A stretch of 64,000 nt of DNA from an uncultured Synechococcus sp. (GTDB lineage Bacteria > Cyanobacteriota > Cyanobacteriia > Phormidesmidales > Phormidesmidaceae): NCBI GenBank assembly GCA_937911865.1, contig CALDSK010000202.1:38605-102604 (forward strand), written 5' to 3'. Each line of letters starts with the position of its first letter. Position 1 is the first letter of the stretch. The translations under genes and the position numbers were made by a program. The notes below the pieces were generated by a model. It saw only the letters and a list, made by a program, of their open reading frames with translations. It was not told the origin of the DNA and did no database searches. Of this stretch, positions 26,326 through 36,063 are shown in pieces.

Positions 26326-27844
26326 CCTCTTCTTTCACGTCTTCTTGCACAGTTATCTCTTGCACAGTTATCTCTTGCACCACCTTCTTCAAAATCATCT
26401 GATGAGACTGATGCAATATCTGCACCTGGGATGATACGGACTGAATAAATGCGTCAATACCTGGCTTAGAAGACTGGGCCGGATCGGTCTCGTCGCGCCA
26501 CTGATAGTCTTTAAAGAACATTAGCCCACCCGGCTTGAGCGCTTGCCAAGCCTGCGTTGCTAGCGTATTGAGGTAGTTGCCCTGCTTGCGATCGCTTTGA
26601 ATGTAAATAACGTCAAACTCAGCATCAGCAAACGGTTCTAACAGAGGTTGCAAAGGACCTATTTCAAGGCTCACTTTGTCGGACTCGGGCAGCTTTGCCA
26701 AATTTTGCTGAAGCTGCTGACTAGCACCTTCTGTAATACACACTAGCCGATCGCCTGCGCACCGTAAAATTTCATCGACCAGCCAACAGAGACTGCTACC
26801 GTCGCTACTGCCTAAAGACAACACGGCAATTGGGGATCTTTCATCCGGCTCATTGAGCGGCAGCAAATGGCGCTCCCACAGCGAAATATTCTCACTAAAC
26901 CAGGTGTGCGAGAACTCGTATTCCCGCTCAGCACAACGCTCCCAGCCCCGTAGTTCAAAAGCTTTCTGATGACTTTTAGCCGCCTCTGCCAGCTCGCCTT
27001 TTTTCGCCAGCGCATTGCCCAAAAAGCAATAGGCCCAGGGGAATTCTCCAACAAAGTGAATAATGCCTCTGCAAGATTCAATCGTCTCGTCCCAGCGAGA
27101 TAGCTGCAGCAGCGAATTTAACAACCCCATGTAGGCCCAGTGCAGATCAGCATCGAATTTTAGGGCCTGTCTAAAAGACAAAATTGCCGTCTCGTACTGG
27201 CCCGCCTGACGATAAACGCGGCCCAATCGATAGTGAGCAGTCGCATCATCGGGAATCTGCTGTGTCAGCTGTGCTAAGAGCTCAATGGCACGCTGAGACT
27301 GCCCTTGCTTTATCAGCAGTTCGCTCAGCGCGTAGTAGGACAAGGTCGCCTCCGGCTCACTAGCAATTGCCTGCTCGTAGCAAGCGATCGCCTGGTCGCT
27401 CAGCCCATGTTCTTCTAGCACTTTAGCTAGCTGATGGTGTCCTTCAGCAGCGGCCATTTCTGGCTGTTGACTCAACAAAGTGTGTAGCGTCTCGCTCTCG
27501 GACTTGTAGTCGCCCAGCTGATTGTAAATTTTGGCAAGCCGACAATAAATATCCGCATTGTCAGGCTGATATTCAATCATTCGCTCGTAAAAGTACGAGG
27601 CCTTTTCCCAGGCTTCGCAGCGAATGTATAGCCAGCCAGAAGCAGCGTAGAATCTGACGGTATCAGGTTCAAAGTCTAGAGACATTCTCTGCCAGTTCTG
27701 AGACTCTTCAACCAGTCCCATGCCAAGCAAAATATTGCCAACCGTCTGGCAAGCGCCCAGCCAGTCTTGCGAGACAGCAGTAGGGTCTGGATGAGTGGCT
27801 AGGGTTTCGCAGTCAGTAAGGGCTTTGTCGAGATATTGGAGCAT
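26309..27844 (-). CDS. TPR protein with SAM-dependent methyltransferase-like domain
   Basis: The protein has 511 aa from the ATG at 27844. The frame is open to a TTG at 27901, but that lies inside a repeat and is less likely. TPRs fill about residues 30-320 (WLYIRCEAWEKASYFYERMI and others). Residues of roughly 330-490 look like a class I methyltransferase: a glycine-rich AVLSLGSSDGSSLCWLV loop, FDVIYIQSDRKQGNYLNTL, and a WQALKPGGLMFFKDY strand. The glycine loop is closest to the Methyltransf_24 style. The C-terminus has a duplicated VQEIT segment from a 15-bp DNA repeat. The likely role is methylating a sugar or an amino acid of the surface glycan. The gene is coupled to the sulfotransferase gene downstream. 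Confidence 0.75.
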   Translation of the reverse strand: MLQYLDKALTDCETLATHPDPTAVSQDWLGACQTVGNILLGMGLVEESQNWQRMSLDFEPDTVRFYAASGWLYIRCEAWEKASYFYERMIEYQPDNADIYCRLAKIYNQLGDYKSESETLHTLLSQQPEMAAAEGHHQLAKVLEEHGLSDQAIACYEQAIASEPEATLSYYALSELLIKQGQSQRAIELLAQLTQQIPDDATAHYRLGRVYRQAGQYETAILSFRQALKFDADLHWAYMGLLNSLLQLSRWDETIESCRGIIHFVGEFPWAYCFLGNALAKKGELAEAAKSHQKAFELRGWERCAEREYEFSHTWFSENISLWERHLLPLNEPDERSPIAVLSLGSSDGSSLCWLVDEILRCAGDRLVCITEGASQQLQQNLAKLPESDKVSLEIGPLQPLLEPFADAEFDVIYIQSDRKQGNYLNTLATQAWQALKPGGLMFFKDYQWRDETDPAQSSKPGIDAFIQSVSSQVQILHQSHQMILKKVVQEITVQEITVQEDVKEEDALHA

Positions 27845-27892
27845 GATATCTGGATAAAGAAACGTCGTAGAAAAGAGGCATTTAACAACAGG

Positions 27893-27931
27893 GCCTAACA
27901 ACAGCGCCTAACAACAGCGCCTAACAACAGT
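27893..27931. repeat. 13-bp tandem repeat, three copies
   Basis: GCCTAACAACAGC is repeated at 27893-27905, 27906-27918 and 27919-27931 (last base changed). A degenerate fourth copy (TTTAACAACAGG) lies to the left. It fills the gap between the GT61 gene's stop codon and the methyltransferase-like gene. Confidence 0.9.
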
Positions 27932-27933
27932 CG

Positions 27934-30783
27934 CTAGGAGATTAAACCGGCCTGGTCAAGCAGCGATCGCAGCGCAGCAATATCAACCGAAAAGTCTTCT
28001 GTCAGGCCACTGGGATACATCAGCTGGCGAAGCGGATGATAGGCAAAACTTTCGCCCACCAGATAGTAGTGATGGAGCTTGAGATGTTGACTAATCATCC
28101 AATAGTCTGTGCGCAAATAGTACGGAGAAAAGAACTCTATGACCTGAGTACCGGGTGAGCAAAAGACCAGGTTAGCTAGGCCAGACCCATGAGCACCCAC
28201 AATCGCTTCAGCCTGAGCAAACAGCTGCGCTTGTTCTGCAACGCTAAGGGTCTCTAGTGCGACAGAAACAAAACCAAAGTGGCTGAGCAGTTCAATCACC
28301 GCGTCTTCATTAAACACCTGACGGTATTTGGCCTTGTGGCGACTAATGTACAGACGTCGGCCTAGCTGTTCAACGGTTGCACTTGGTTTACTTTGACGCC
28401 CTAAAATAGCACGTCTCAAGAAATCCATACTGCTGGGTGGGACCCAGTCTAAATGGCCTGCAAAGTTAGGAACAACTAGCTGGTCGGCTTGCAAATGAGG
28501 AACGCGATCGCTCTCAACTACCTTTTCTAGCGGAATGCCCAAGATCTGGAGAGTCTCACGCTGAAAGGGCTTTGCAACACTGTTGACAACAAAAAAATCG
28601 ATCGTGTTTAGGTCGCTTCCCTCCAATCGTAGCGCTTGATTTAAAACATGGAACCGAGGCAACACGTCAAACAGCCAGTGGTAGTAAACGTGAGCAGACA
28701 GGCCAGAAAGCACGGCCACTCTACCTGGAATAGTCACAACAGGCGGTAGAGGGCTCTGGCGCTGTAACACCGTATGATTGGCCAAATCATGCCGCTGACA
28801 GCCGGGCAAAGGCCAAGGATAGCAGCGAGAGAGATCTGCCAGCAAAAAATCATCCGCCGAAAAAATAGCGATTTCATTACAGACAGACCAGGCATTCTGT
28901 TGCGGAGAGACCCAGGTGCGCCCTTCGGGAAGGGTAATGGCAAAAATCTCTAGAGTATGGTCTACCTCAGGTGAAGCGATTCCGCATTTAAAGGCAGACT
29001 GGCTAACTTGAACAGGCGAAAATTGACGAATTAGGTTCGTCATACACTCTCGGCATGTCAGTCCGCCACAGTCAGCATCAGGCCCCGTCGTCTCAGATAC
29101 CGGCACAAACTCGCTGCGAGCGGCCAATCCTGTAGCAGCAATCAGCCAGTCTTGAGCGCGCCGGTAAACCCCGCTTACTGCAACAGCAGGTTTGTTCTGA
29201 GCCGACAGCGCTTGGACTAAATGCTGTTCAAGCAGCGGCTTTTCGAGCTGGAATAGGGTTGAAACTACTGTTTGATTAAGGACTGACTGCTGGCGATCGA
29301 TCTCTTCTATTGAAGAGATTGGGCCAGAAATTGAGCTAGGCATCTGGTCGGACACTTGCCCCTGAAGTAAGCCCGCCTGATAAATGGCGATCGCACCTGC
29401 CTGGCGGCCTTGATGCTGAAGACACTCTCCTAAAGACTTGTATAAGTGCCAGGCATCAGGAGATAGAGAGAGGGCCAAACGATAGCATTGCTCAGCTCTC
29501 GCGGGTGCATCACAGGCCAAAGACAGCTCGGCTAAATACTCGTATACATAGGCGAGCCTGGCCTTCAGCATAGCGGTCGTTTGAGCAGAGAGCAGGCCTG
29601 TGAGTTGGCCTGTGAACTGGCCTGTCTCTTCTTTTTCCAAACTATCTGAAGACTGCGAATTACCAAAAGACGGGGAAGCCGAAGACAGGGAAACCGAAGA
29701 CTGGGAAGCCGAGGACTGGGAAGAGCGATCCGCAGCCTGAAGCGCTCGTATAAACTGCCCGCAGGCTCGCTGCAGGCGAAACAATAGATCCGTCTCTGGC
29801 AGCTGGCTAGTACGCTGACAGTAGGCCTCTACAAAACCGTCGTCAAGCCTCAACACCTGACAAAAGGAGTGGATGACACCATCCCAATCACCCTGGGTGA
29901 TCAGCGCACCTGTGTAATCGTTCAAAGTAGCTAGGCTAGCCGCAGAATTATTCGCCACAGGGCCATCTTTGACAGAAAGTGCTGCGGCTCGCTGAAAATG
30001 ACTCACCGCCCGAGCAACAGACTGATGAGTGAAACTCAGTCGGCCAAGATTTTGATGAGCGATCGCCAAATTAGGATCTATCACCAGCGACTGCCGAAAG
30101 GCTTCGAGAGCCAGTTGAATATCGCCCTGCGCCTGCATTAGCTGACCCAAGCTGTTATACAAGTTTGCATCCGCCGGGCAGCGGGTGAGCGCCTGGGTGT
30201 ACACATCTACAGCGGCAGCGTTGGCATTGAGCCGAACGAGTATAGAGCCTAAATATCGGTAGGCATCCACATAGTCTGGCTGTGAAAAGATGGCATTTCG
30301 GTAGCTTCTAATCGCCATCCGATCGTCCCCCTTTTGCTCGTACAAAAGGCCCAGGGAGAAATGAGCCTCTGCGCAGCGCGGGTCTTTTGCCAGAATGGCT
30401 TCGTAACTCTCAAAAGCACGCGCAGAATCACCCAAACGATGAAACAATCTGGCTAATCCAAAGGCAGCCTTTTGCCAGGTCGGATCTATCTGCAATGCCA
30501 TCTGATAATGACAAACTGCCAGCGCCATCTTTTGCTGCCGGGTGTAGAGGATGGCCAACGCATAGTGACTTTTGGGCTGTTGAGGCTGTATTTGTAAGCC
30601 TTGCAGGTAAGCTGCGATCGCTTCAGCATCTTGCCCCTGCTGAACTAGCGCCTTGCCCAACAGAGTACACAGGGCACTATCCGAGCGCTCTAACAATAAA
30701 TGCTGACACAGCTGAGAAACCCTCGGCCAATTTTCAACGGCGAGCGCGTGACGAAGCTGCAAACTAGCCTCTTCAGACATCAT
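27934..30783 (-). CDS. TPR / GT61 (DUF563) glycosyltransferase fusion
   Basis: The protein has 949 aa. Residues 1 to about 530 are TPRs, interrupted near 365-395 by a serine-rich insert. Residues of roughly 600-930 match glycosyltransferase family 61 (DUF563): AHVYYHWLFDVLPRFHVL, a PNFAGHLDWVPP segment, RRLYISRHKAKYRQVFNED, and the hallmark AIVGAHGSGLANLVFCSPG followed by VIEFFSP. Two adjacent ATG codons (30783 and 30780) can serve as start. It is the first gene of the 30783-to-23512 run, so a promoter should lie between it and the RTX gene. In other organisms GT61 enzymes transfer xylose or other sugars to polysaccharide or protein; the donor here is unknown. Confidence 0.87.
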   Translation of the reverse strand: MMSEEASLQLRHALAVENWPRVSQLCQHLLLERSDSALCTLLGKALVQQGQDAEAIAAYLQGLQIQPQQPKSHYALAILYTRQQKMALAVCHYQMALQIDPTWQKAAFGLARLFHRLGDSARAFESYEAILAKDPRCAEAHFSLGLLYEQKGDDRMAIRSYRNAIFSQPDYVDAYRYLGSILVRLNANAAAVDVYTQALTRCPADANLYNSLGQLMQAQGDIQLALEAFRQSLVIDPNLAIAHQNLGRLSFTHQSVARAVSHFQRAAALSVKDGPVANNSAASLATLNDYTGALITQGDWDGVIHSFCQVLRLDDGFVEAYCQRTSQLPETDLLFRLQRACGQFIRALQAADRSSQSSASQSSVSLSSASPSFGNSQSSDSLEKEETGQFTGQLTGLLSAQTTAMLKARLAYVYEYLAELSLACDAPARAEQCYRLALSLSPDAWHLYKSLGECLQHQGRQAGAIAIYQAGLLQGQVSDQMPSSISGPISSIEEIDRQQSVLNQTVVSTLFQLEKPLLEQHLVQALSAQNKPAVAVSGVYRRAQDWLIAATGLAARSEFVPVSETTGPDADCGGLTCRECMTNLIRQFSPVQVSQSAFKCGIASPEVDHTLEIFAITLPEGRTWVSPQQNAWSVCNEIAIFSADDFLLADLSRCYPWPLPGCQRHDLANHTVLQRQSPLPPVVTIPGRVAVLSGLSAHVYYHWLFDVLPRFHVLNQALRLEGSDLNTIDFFVVNSVAKPFQRETLQILGIPLEKVVESDRVPHLQADQLVVPNFAGHLDWVPPSSMDFLRRAILGRQSKPSATVEQLGRRLYISRHKAKYRQVFNEDAVIELLSHFGFVSVALETLSVAEQAQLFAQAEAIVGAHGSGLANLVFCSPGTQVIEFFSPYYLRTDYWMISQHLKLHHYYLVGESFAYHPLRQLMYPSGLTEDFSVDIAALRSLLDQAGLIS

Positions 30784-30924
30784 GCTTTATGACATGAGAA
30801 AAACGGTTTGAAAAAATGGAGCAAGCGAGAGACAATCAGGCGAAAAACAGCCCAGCGAAAAACAAGCAGGTAAGGACCTGAGAAAATGGCAGACGCCCTT
30901 TACCCAAGCCCTTAGTAATCTATC

Positions 30925-30980
30925 TAGATAGAACAAGGCTGTTTCAAAACTAGCCCATTAATGCAAGTACTCGAACTTGC
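30925..30980 (-). terminator. possible terminator of RTX gene
   Basis: Directly after the RTX stop codon the minus strand has a perfect 6-bp hairpin (GCAAGT-TCGAGT-ACTTGC). A second stem follows (GGCT-A-GTTT-TG-AAAC-AGCC, one bulge) and then TTGTTCTATC. The T-run is weak, so this is tentative. Confidence 0.35.
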
Positions 30981-31769
30981 TTACATGATCATGAAATCAT
31001 CGTTGTCGATGTGCAGATCAGGATCTAGCTGAAGGAAGGCTTCACCATTGATAGAGACCAAACCAGTCTTGCTATCGTAAGAGACGTCAGCGCCTTCACC
31101 AACACCGTTGATGATGATCGCATCCTGACGAACGTTGAAATCAGTGATTTCATCGATTGCACCACCGCCTAGATCAGCGCGGTTAAAGATGAACTGGTCT
31201 CGACCAGCGCCACCTGTCATCACATCGCTACCGGCACCACCGTTGATGATATCAGCGCCGTTGCCGCCTTCGATGGTGTCGCTGCCGTCACCACCATTTA
31301 GGATGTCAGAACCGTTGCCGCCGAGCATGGTGTCGTCACCCATGCCACCGTTAAGAGTGTCGCTACCAGCGCCACCCAAGAGCGTATCGTCACCACGGCC
31401 ACCGGAAATGAAGTCGCGACCGCCGCCGCCATCAATAGTGTCATCACCGTTATTACCAAACAGGCGATCAACACCGCTTCCACCTAGAATGGTGTCGTCA
31501 CCGCCGCCGCCGAAAATGCGGTCGGAGCCACTACCACCATTGAGAAGATCGTTTCCATTCTGGCCAAAAATGCGATCGTTGCCACTAGAGCCGAAGACAT
31601 CGTCATCGCCAGTACCCGCTCGGACGACGTCGTTGCCGCGACCTGCGTTAATGACGTCATCGCCACCTCTAGATTCGATTACGTCGTTACCATTACGACC
31701 GAAGATAGAATCATCCTCAGAGCTTGTAATAATGGTGTCACTTAAATTGCTGCCTATTACAACAGACAT
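30981..31769 (-). CDS. RTX calcium-binding exoprotein
   Basis: The protein has 262 aa. From about residue 8 to 195 it is built of glycine/aspartate nonapeptide repeats of the GGxGxDxUx type, around 20 units, which form a calcium-bound beta roll (GGDGSDTIEGGNGADIINGG and similar). The C-terminal 65 residues (DQFIFNRADLGGGAIDEITDF, then a short beta-rich tail ending FMIM) are the usual cap and secretion region of type I-exported RTX proteins. There is no N-terminal signal peptide, as expected. No separate enzyme domain is present. A strong RBS suggests high expression. Lying inside the glycan locus, it is a candidate secreted partner or carrier of the glycan. Confidence 0.9.
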   Translation of the reverse strand: MSVVIGSNLSDTIITSSEDDSIFGRNGNDVIESRGGDDVINAGRGNDVVRAGTGDDDVFGSSGNDRIFGQNGNDLLNGGSGSDRIFGGGGDDTILGGSGVDRLFGNNGDDTIDGGGGRDFISGGRGDDTLLGGAGSDTLNGGMGDDTMLGGNGSDILNGGDGSDTIEGGNGADIINGGAGSDVMTGGAGRDQFIFNRADLGGGAIDEITDFNVRQDAIIINGVGEGADVSYDSKTGLVSINGEAFLQLDPDLHIDNDDFMIM

Positions 31770-33193
31770 TTTTACGTCCTCCTTTTAATGGAATCTAAGC
31801 ACTCATACACAAATCGAAACAGTGATCAGTATGAATGTTCAATAGAAACCGGAATTTACTGCATTTGCTTTAACAAATGGCAATGACACCCTCGTTATCA
31901 ACAGAATGAAACTATTCGAGGCAAAGCCGCTGTCGCTAAACCTATGCCAAAAAAAAAATCGCTTGAGCAGCTGGTAGAACCAGCTAGCCAGGCGTAGCTA
32001 CATATCTGAGACAACAGTGTTGAATATTTTTATGTTCAACACAAACAATATCGAAAAAATCTTGAAATTTTCCAGGTAGGGCACTTGAAGTCATCAATGA
32101 CCTCTTTCTTGCACTAACTCGTAATAACTATTGCCGCCAAGCAGAAAACACGCTTAAGCAGCATGCTTCCATGATGTTGTTTCAACACTTCGTCATAGTA
32201 GCGCGAACTCACTCAACTTATATAAAGCTACAGTAAAGAAGCATTCGGTAGCGACAGTCACAAAACCCCGAAAAGCCCAGTATGACTAGGCATGAGCAGC
32301 AGACTCAAGCGTTAAAATTTTCTTTTTTGAAAGAACAGAGCCGTCTTTTTAGAAGAGACAACAACAGTGACCTATGCATCGCTTGAGAACACATTACAAA
32401 ACCTCATGGGTAAAAGCGTCTAAACAGCTTTATGAAGGTCCAAGGATGTCTTTAGAAACGTCTTGAGAACAGCCAGAATGACAGTTCAATTCGATCTGTT
32501 TTTTAGACTTCAAGATGGCTATAGCTCATGCCATTAAGGCTTTTCACGGATAATAGAGACAGATAGGTCAAGCCCCAAACAACCAACATCGCAACATTGA
32601 GTGTAGGCAGTTGCCAACAGACGTTTGAGGGTAAAGAAAAGTTCCCCTTCAAAGTTGACTTAACACTCTCTTTTATCCGGAAATGAAAGATATAGCACTT
32701 TCATTTCAAATAAAGACTACTCGTTAACCATTTGTCGATAGCAATAGCTGTTATGACACTTGTCATTGTGTCTACGCTAATGTCTGAGGCAAGTATCACA
32801 TCTAAGGCAGGTATAATTTTTTACAACAGAGAGATTGCAGAAAACATATCAAAAGAACTTCCAGAAGAAGACTCTACCAAAAGGAAATGAGAAAGAGAGT
32901 TGTCTTTATCGGCGTATTTTTACACCGCAATATGCAACACGCGATATACAACATAATAAGTGAAGTGTTATTTGCAACACGTCAGCTAAATTGGCTGAGT
33001 TAATTATCATGGCTGAGCGATCGCATCCAATACTTGCACCACACATTCATAGCAATATATCTGAGCGAACTGTCTAACTGGCCCTACATACTGACCTCAC
33101 ATACTGGCCCTACATGTTCGAGCAGCACGTCTGAACAACATTGAAAAAACGATCTCAGCAAACGACCTCAGCAAACGGTACAATCGGCAGAAA
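31770..33193. other. intergenic region, about 1.4 kb
   Basis: This is the longest non-coding stretch in the left half and lies between divergent RTX and GT2 genes. It is AT-rich and I find no credible ORF. It contains a 7-bp stem (AGCTGGT / ACCAGCT, 31969-31985) with an A-run to its left. Near the right end are short duplicated words (CTGGCCCTACAT at about 33078 and 33104; CTCAGCAAACG twice near 33155-33178). Long 5' leaders or a small RNA are possible. Confidence 0.5.
31777..31785 (-). promoter_or_regulatory. strong ribosome binding site of RTX gene
   Basis: AAAGGAGGA on the minus strand lies 7 bp before the ATG at 31769. It is a near-perfect Shine-Dalgarno sequence. Confidence 0.8.
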
Positions 33194-34168
33194 ATGAGCG
33201 ATAGATTGAGCATCAGTGTTGTCATTCCAACATACAACTGCGAACAATACATTGCAGAAGCTGTTCAAAGCGCTCTTAACCAGGTCGCGATGGAAGTTAT
33301 TGTTGTTGACGATGGTTCTACAGATAACACCTATCAGGCAATTGAAAGACTCGCGAACCCAAGGCTGCGCTACGTTCATCAGCAGAACCAAGGTGTCTCA
33401 GCGGCGCGTAACCACGGCATCTATATTGCTAGAGGAGAGCTGGTTGCCTTCTTAGATGCGGATGACTATTTCTTGCCACACAAGCTAAGTCAGCAAAAAT
33501 CAATCTTTGCGGCCAACCCAGACTTAGGGCTAGTGCAAAGTGGCTGGCAGCGCGTTGACGATCTAGGACGCTCGATAGCAACGGTAGCACTATGGGAATC
33601 AGCCACCGAATTGACGGTTGAGACCTGGCTAAGATTTAAACCAGTGCTGCCCAGTGCTCTGATGATCAAACGAGATTGGCTAATACGGGTCGATGGGTTT
33701 GACCCCCAGCTACGGGCAGCTGAAGATGTGGACCTGGTTAGTCGACTAGCACTCAATGGATGTCAGTCAGCGTGGTTAAAAGAGATTGCCGTTAGCTACC
33801 GACAAAGATCTAACAGCGCGATGGGCAACAGTTTGGTGCAAGCGCAAGACTTGAGCAAGTTTTTGAACAAGTTTTTTCAACAGCCTGATCTGCCTGAATC
33901 TGTTCAGCTTTTAGAAGCTTCTGTGCGATACCACACCATGGTTTGGGCCGCCTGGTATCTGCACCACACAGGCTGCACCGAAGAAATGACGCACTGCCTG
34001 CAGGTGGCCTGGCAACATTCTCCCTATCTACCGCTCGAAGCGTTGATTCATTGGGTAGAGAGTTTTTCAGAGTTCTCACAGCAGTGGGGGCAGCCATTAG
34101 AGATAGTTGAACTTATTCAGTCGAGCGCCTGGCAGCAGCTAGTACAGTGGCTGCTTCGACAAAAGTGA
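33194..34168 (+). CDS. GT2 glycosyltransferase with Trp-rich helical module
   Basis: The protein has 324 aa. Residues 5 to about 225 are a family 2 GT-A domain (SVVIPTYNCEQYIAEAV, VDDGSTDNT, FLDADDYFLPHKL, AEDVDLVSRLA). Residues of roughly 240-322 are the helical module also found twice in the 4251 gene, with tryptophans in MVWAAWYLHH, HWVESFSEF and SAWQQLVQWLL. Its GT2 part is clearly paralogous to the N-terminus of the 4251 protein; both share the HQQNQGVSAARNHG-type segment and a SYRQ..NS motif. It is transcribed alone at the edge of the glycan locus, convergent with the SulP gene. Confidence 0.87.
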   Translation: MSDRLSISVVIPTYNCEQYIAEAVQSALNQVAMEVIVVDDGSTDNTYQAIERLANPRLRYVHQQNQGVSAARNHGIYIARGELVAFLDADDYFLPHKLSQQKSIFAANPDLGLVQSGWQRVDDLGRSIATVALWESATELTVETWLRFKPVLPSALMIKRDWLIRVDGFDPQLRAAEDVDLVSRLALNGCQSAWLKEIAVSYRQRSNSAMGNSLVQAQDLSKFLNKFFQQPDLPESVQLLEASVRYHTMVWAAWYLHHTGCTEEMTHCLQVAWQHSPYLPLEALIHWVESFSEFSQQWGQPLEIVELIQSSAWQQLVQWLLRQK

Positions 34169-34247
34169 GAGCTTTTGCACAGACTCCCATGAGGTATCAG
34201 CTGAGATATCTCTTAACCTGTTGTTTACTTGCCAGCGCTATCGACCT

Positions 34248-35795
34248 TTAATGGCTGCCTGCCAGCTCAGCCGCATTCTCTTTATCATGAATCGCCAGCT
34301 GTTCTAGCAAGGTAGCGCTTGCCTCATTGAGCCCAACAATGACGACCTCTGAACCATGGGCGCGGAGTTTAAGAACGACTTTGTCGATTGCCAGCACGGC
34401 TGAGTGGTCCCATAGGTGAGAGTGCGTTAGGTCAATCACTACGCGTTCTATCTTTTCGTGGAGATTGAACGCCTCACGGAAGTTGTTAGCGGACACAAAA
34501 AATAGCTGGCCAAATACATAGTAGGTGCGAGTTTGACCATCCTCGCTCAGCTCGTTTTGAATGCTGATAAGCTTACCGATTTTGCGAGAAAATGCGATCG
34601 CACTCAAAGCAATTCCGACCATAACTCCCAGCGCCAAGTTGTGCGTAATCACCGTCGTCACCACCGTCGCTAGCATAACCGCCGTCTCACTCTTGGGCAT
34701 TCGCCTGAAGTGCATTAACGACGCCCAATTAAACGTGCTGAAAGAAACCATAAACATCACCGCCACCAGCGCCGCCATCGGAATTTGGCCGACCCACTCA
34801 CGCAGCGCCAAAATAAAGAACAGTAAAAATATGCCTGCGGCCAAAGTAGACAGGCGCTGACGTCCACCAGACTTCACATTAATCACCGACTGGCCAATCA
34901 TGGCACAGCCTGCCATTCCCCCAAACATTCCGGTAATGAGGTTAGCCATTCCCTGGCCACGTGCTTCTTGATCTTTATCGCTGTTGGTATCAGTCATATC
35001 ATCAAGCACAGAAGCTGTTAGAAATGACTCCAGCAGTCCTACCGTCGCCAGGGTGAGCGCCACTGGCAAAATAATCTGCATCGTCTCCCAATTCAGCGGA
35101 ATTGCGGGCAGCCGCAGAAAGGGTGGAGTCGTGGGCAAAGCACCCATATCGCTTACTGTAGGTAGCCGCATCCCCGTTGAAACAGACACAGCGGTGAGTG
35201 CCACTATAGCGATCAAAGGAGAGGGGATTTCTTTTACCACAGGCATCTGCCTGGAGACCCTGGGGAGTAAATAGATAATGGCCAAACCCGCTGCAACCAT
35301 CACGTACATTAGCCAGTTGTTAGGACCCAAATACTCGGCCTCACGCGAAATAGCAAACTGCTCTAGCTCAGCGTTAAAAATCAAAATCGCCAGCGCATTC
35401 ACAAACCCGACTAGCACCGCACGTGGCACATATTTCATAATGCGCCCAATGCGCAAAGAGCCCAAAATCACCTGTAGTAAGCCTGTTAAAAGGGTGGCTG
35501 CCAGCAAATATTCCAGACCGTAGTTTTTAACTAAATCAACAACAAGTAGCGCCATTGCACCGGTTGCCGCTGAAATCATCGCCGGGCGTCCGCCCAAGAA
35601 GGCAATAGTGACGGCCATCGTAAATGAAGCGTACAGACCGACTTGCGGATCGACGCCAGCCACAATAGAAAATGCGATCGCCTCAGGAATCAGCGCTAGG
35701 GCAACGACGGCCCCGGCGAGCAAATCTGCTGGCACGTTTGAAAACCACCCAGAAGGCGACGCCTTCGGGCGTTGATTAGCACCGGTATAAGTCAC
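34248..35795 (-). CDS. SulP family anion permease with STAS domain
   Basis: The protein has 515 aa and starts at a GTG (35795). It shows the SulP core with about a dozen hydrophobic segments: [55 protein letters not shown] and [24 protein letters not shown] short C-terminal STAS domain follows, from about residue 405 ([32 protein letters not shown]). SulP members move sulfate or bicarbonate with sodium or protons; in cyanobacteria the BicA group takes up bicarbonate. Sequence alone does not tell which anion. Next to a locus with four sulfotransferase domains, sulfate supply is an attractive inference. It is paralogous to the gene at 43905. Confidence 0.87.
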   Translation of the reverse strand: MTYTGANQRPKASPSGWFSNVPADLLAGAVVALALIPEAIAFSIVAGVDPQVGLYASFTMAVTIAFLGGRPAMISAATGAMALLVVDLVKNYGLEYLLAATLLTGLLQVILGSLRIGRIMKYVPRAVLVGFVNALAILIFNAELEQFAISREAEYLGPNNWLMYVMVAAGLAIIYLLPRVSRQMPVVKEIPSPLIAIVALTAVSVSTGMRLPTVSDMGALPTTPPFLRLPAIPLNWETMQIILPVALTLATVGLLESFLTASVLDDMTDTNSDKDQEARGQGMANLITGMFGGMAGCAMIGQSVINVKSGGRQRLSTLAAGIFLLFFILALREWVGQIPMAALVAVMFMVSFSTFNWASLMHFRRMPKSETAVMLATVVTTVITHNLALGVMVGIALSAIAFSRKIGKLISIQNELSEDGQTRTYYVFGQLFFVSANNFREAFNLHEKIERVVIDLTHSHLWDHSAVLAIDKVVLKLRAHGSEVVIVGLNEASATLLEQLAIHDKENAAELAGSH

Positions 35796-36063
35796 ATTTA
35801 CCTAGATTAAGTGGGAAATTTTTTAGGGCTCATTGGCCACCCTCTATAGTATGTAGAAGCGTAAATATAGGCAAATACGTACACTTCTGCCAGCGTAGCG
35901 ATCTGGAAATTCTGTTTTTATTAACGGACGCTTAAGTCTTGGATAACATAGGATTAAGCTATCAGGAAACTTTAAGAAAATCGCCAAAGCCGACAAAACC
36001 GACCAGCAACATAGGTAGCATTCGTAACACACGCATTTGCTGATACTTACGTAGCAAAAGAAC

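Noticed and set aside
31135..31788. 217-codon plus-strand ORF, Pro/Ser-rich
   Set aside because: It is the antisense shadow of the RTX glycine/aspartate repeats; the RTX frame has a strong RBS and clear nonapeptides.
31949..31985. Hairpin AGCTGGT/ACCAGCT followed by a T-run on the minus strand
   Set aside because: The stem is only 7 bp and the T-run starts about 10 nt after it; no gene ends there.
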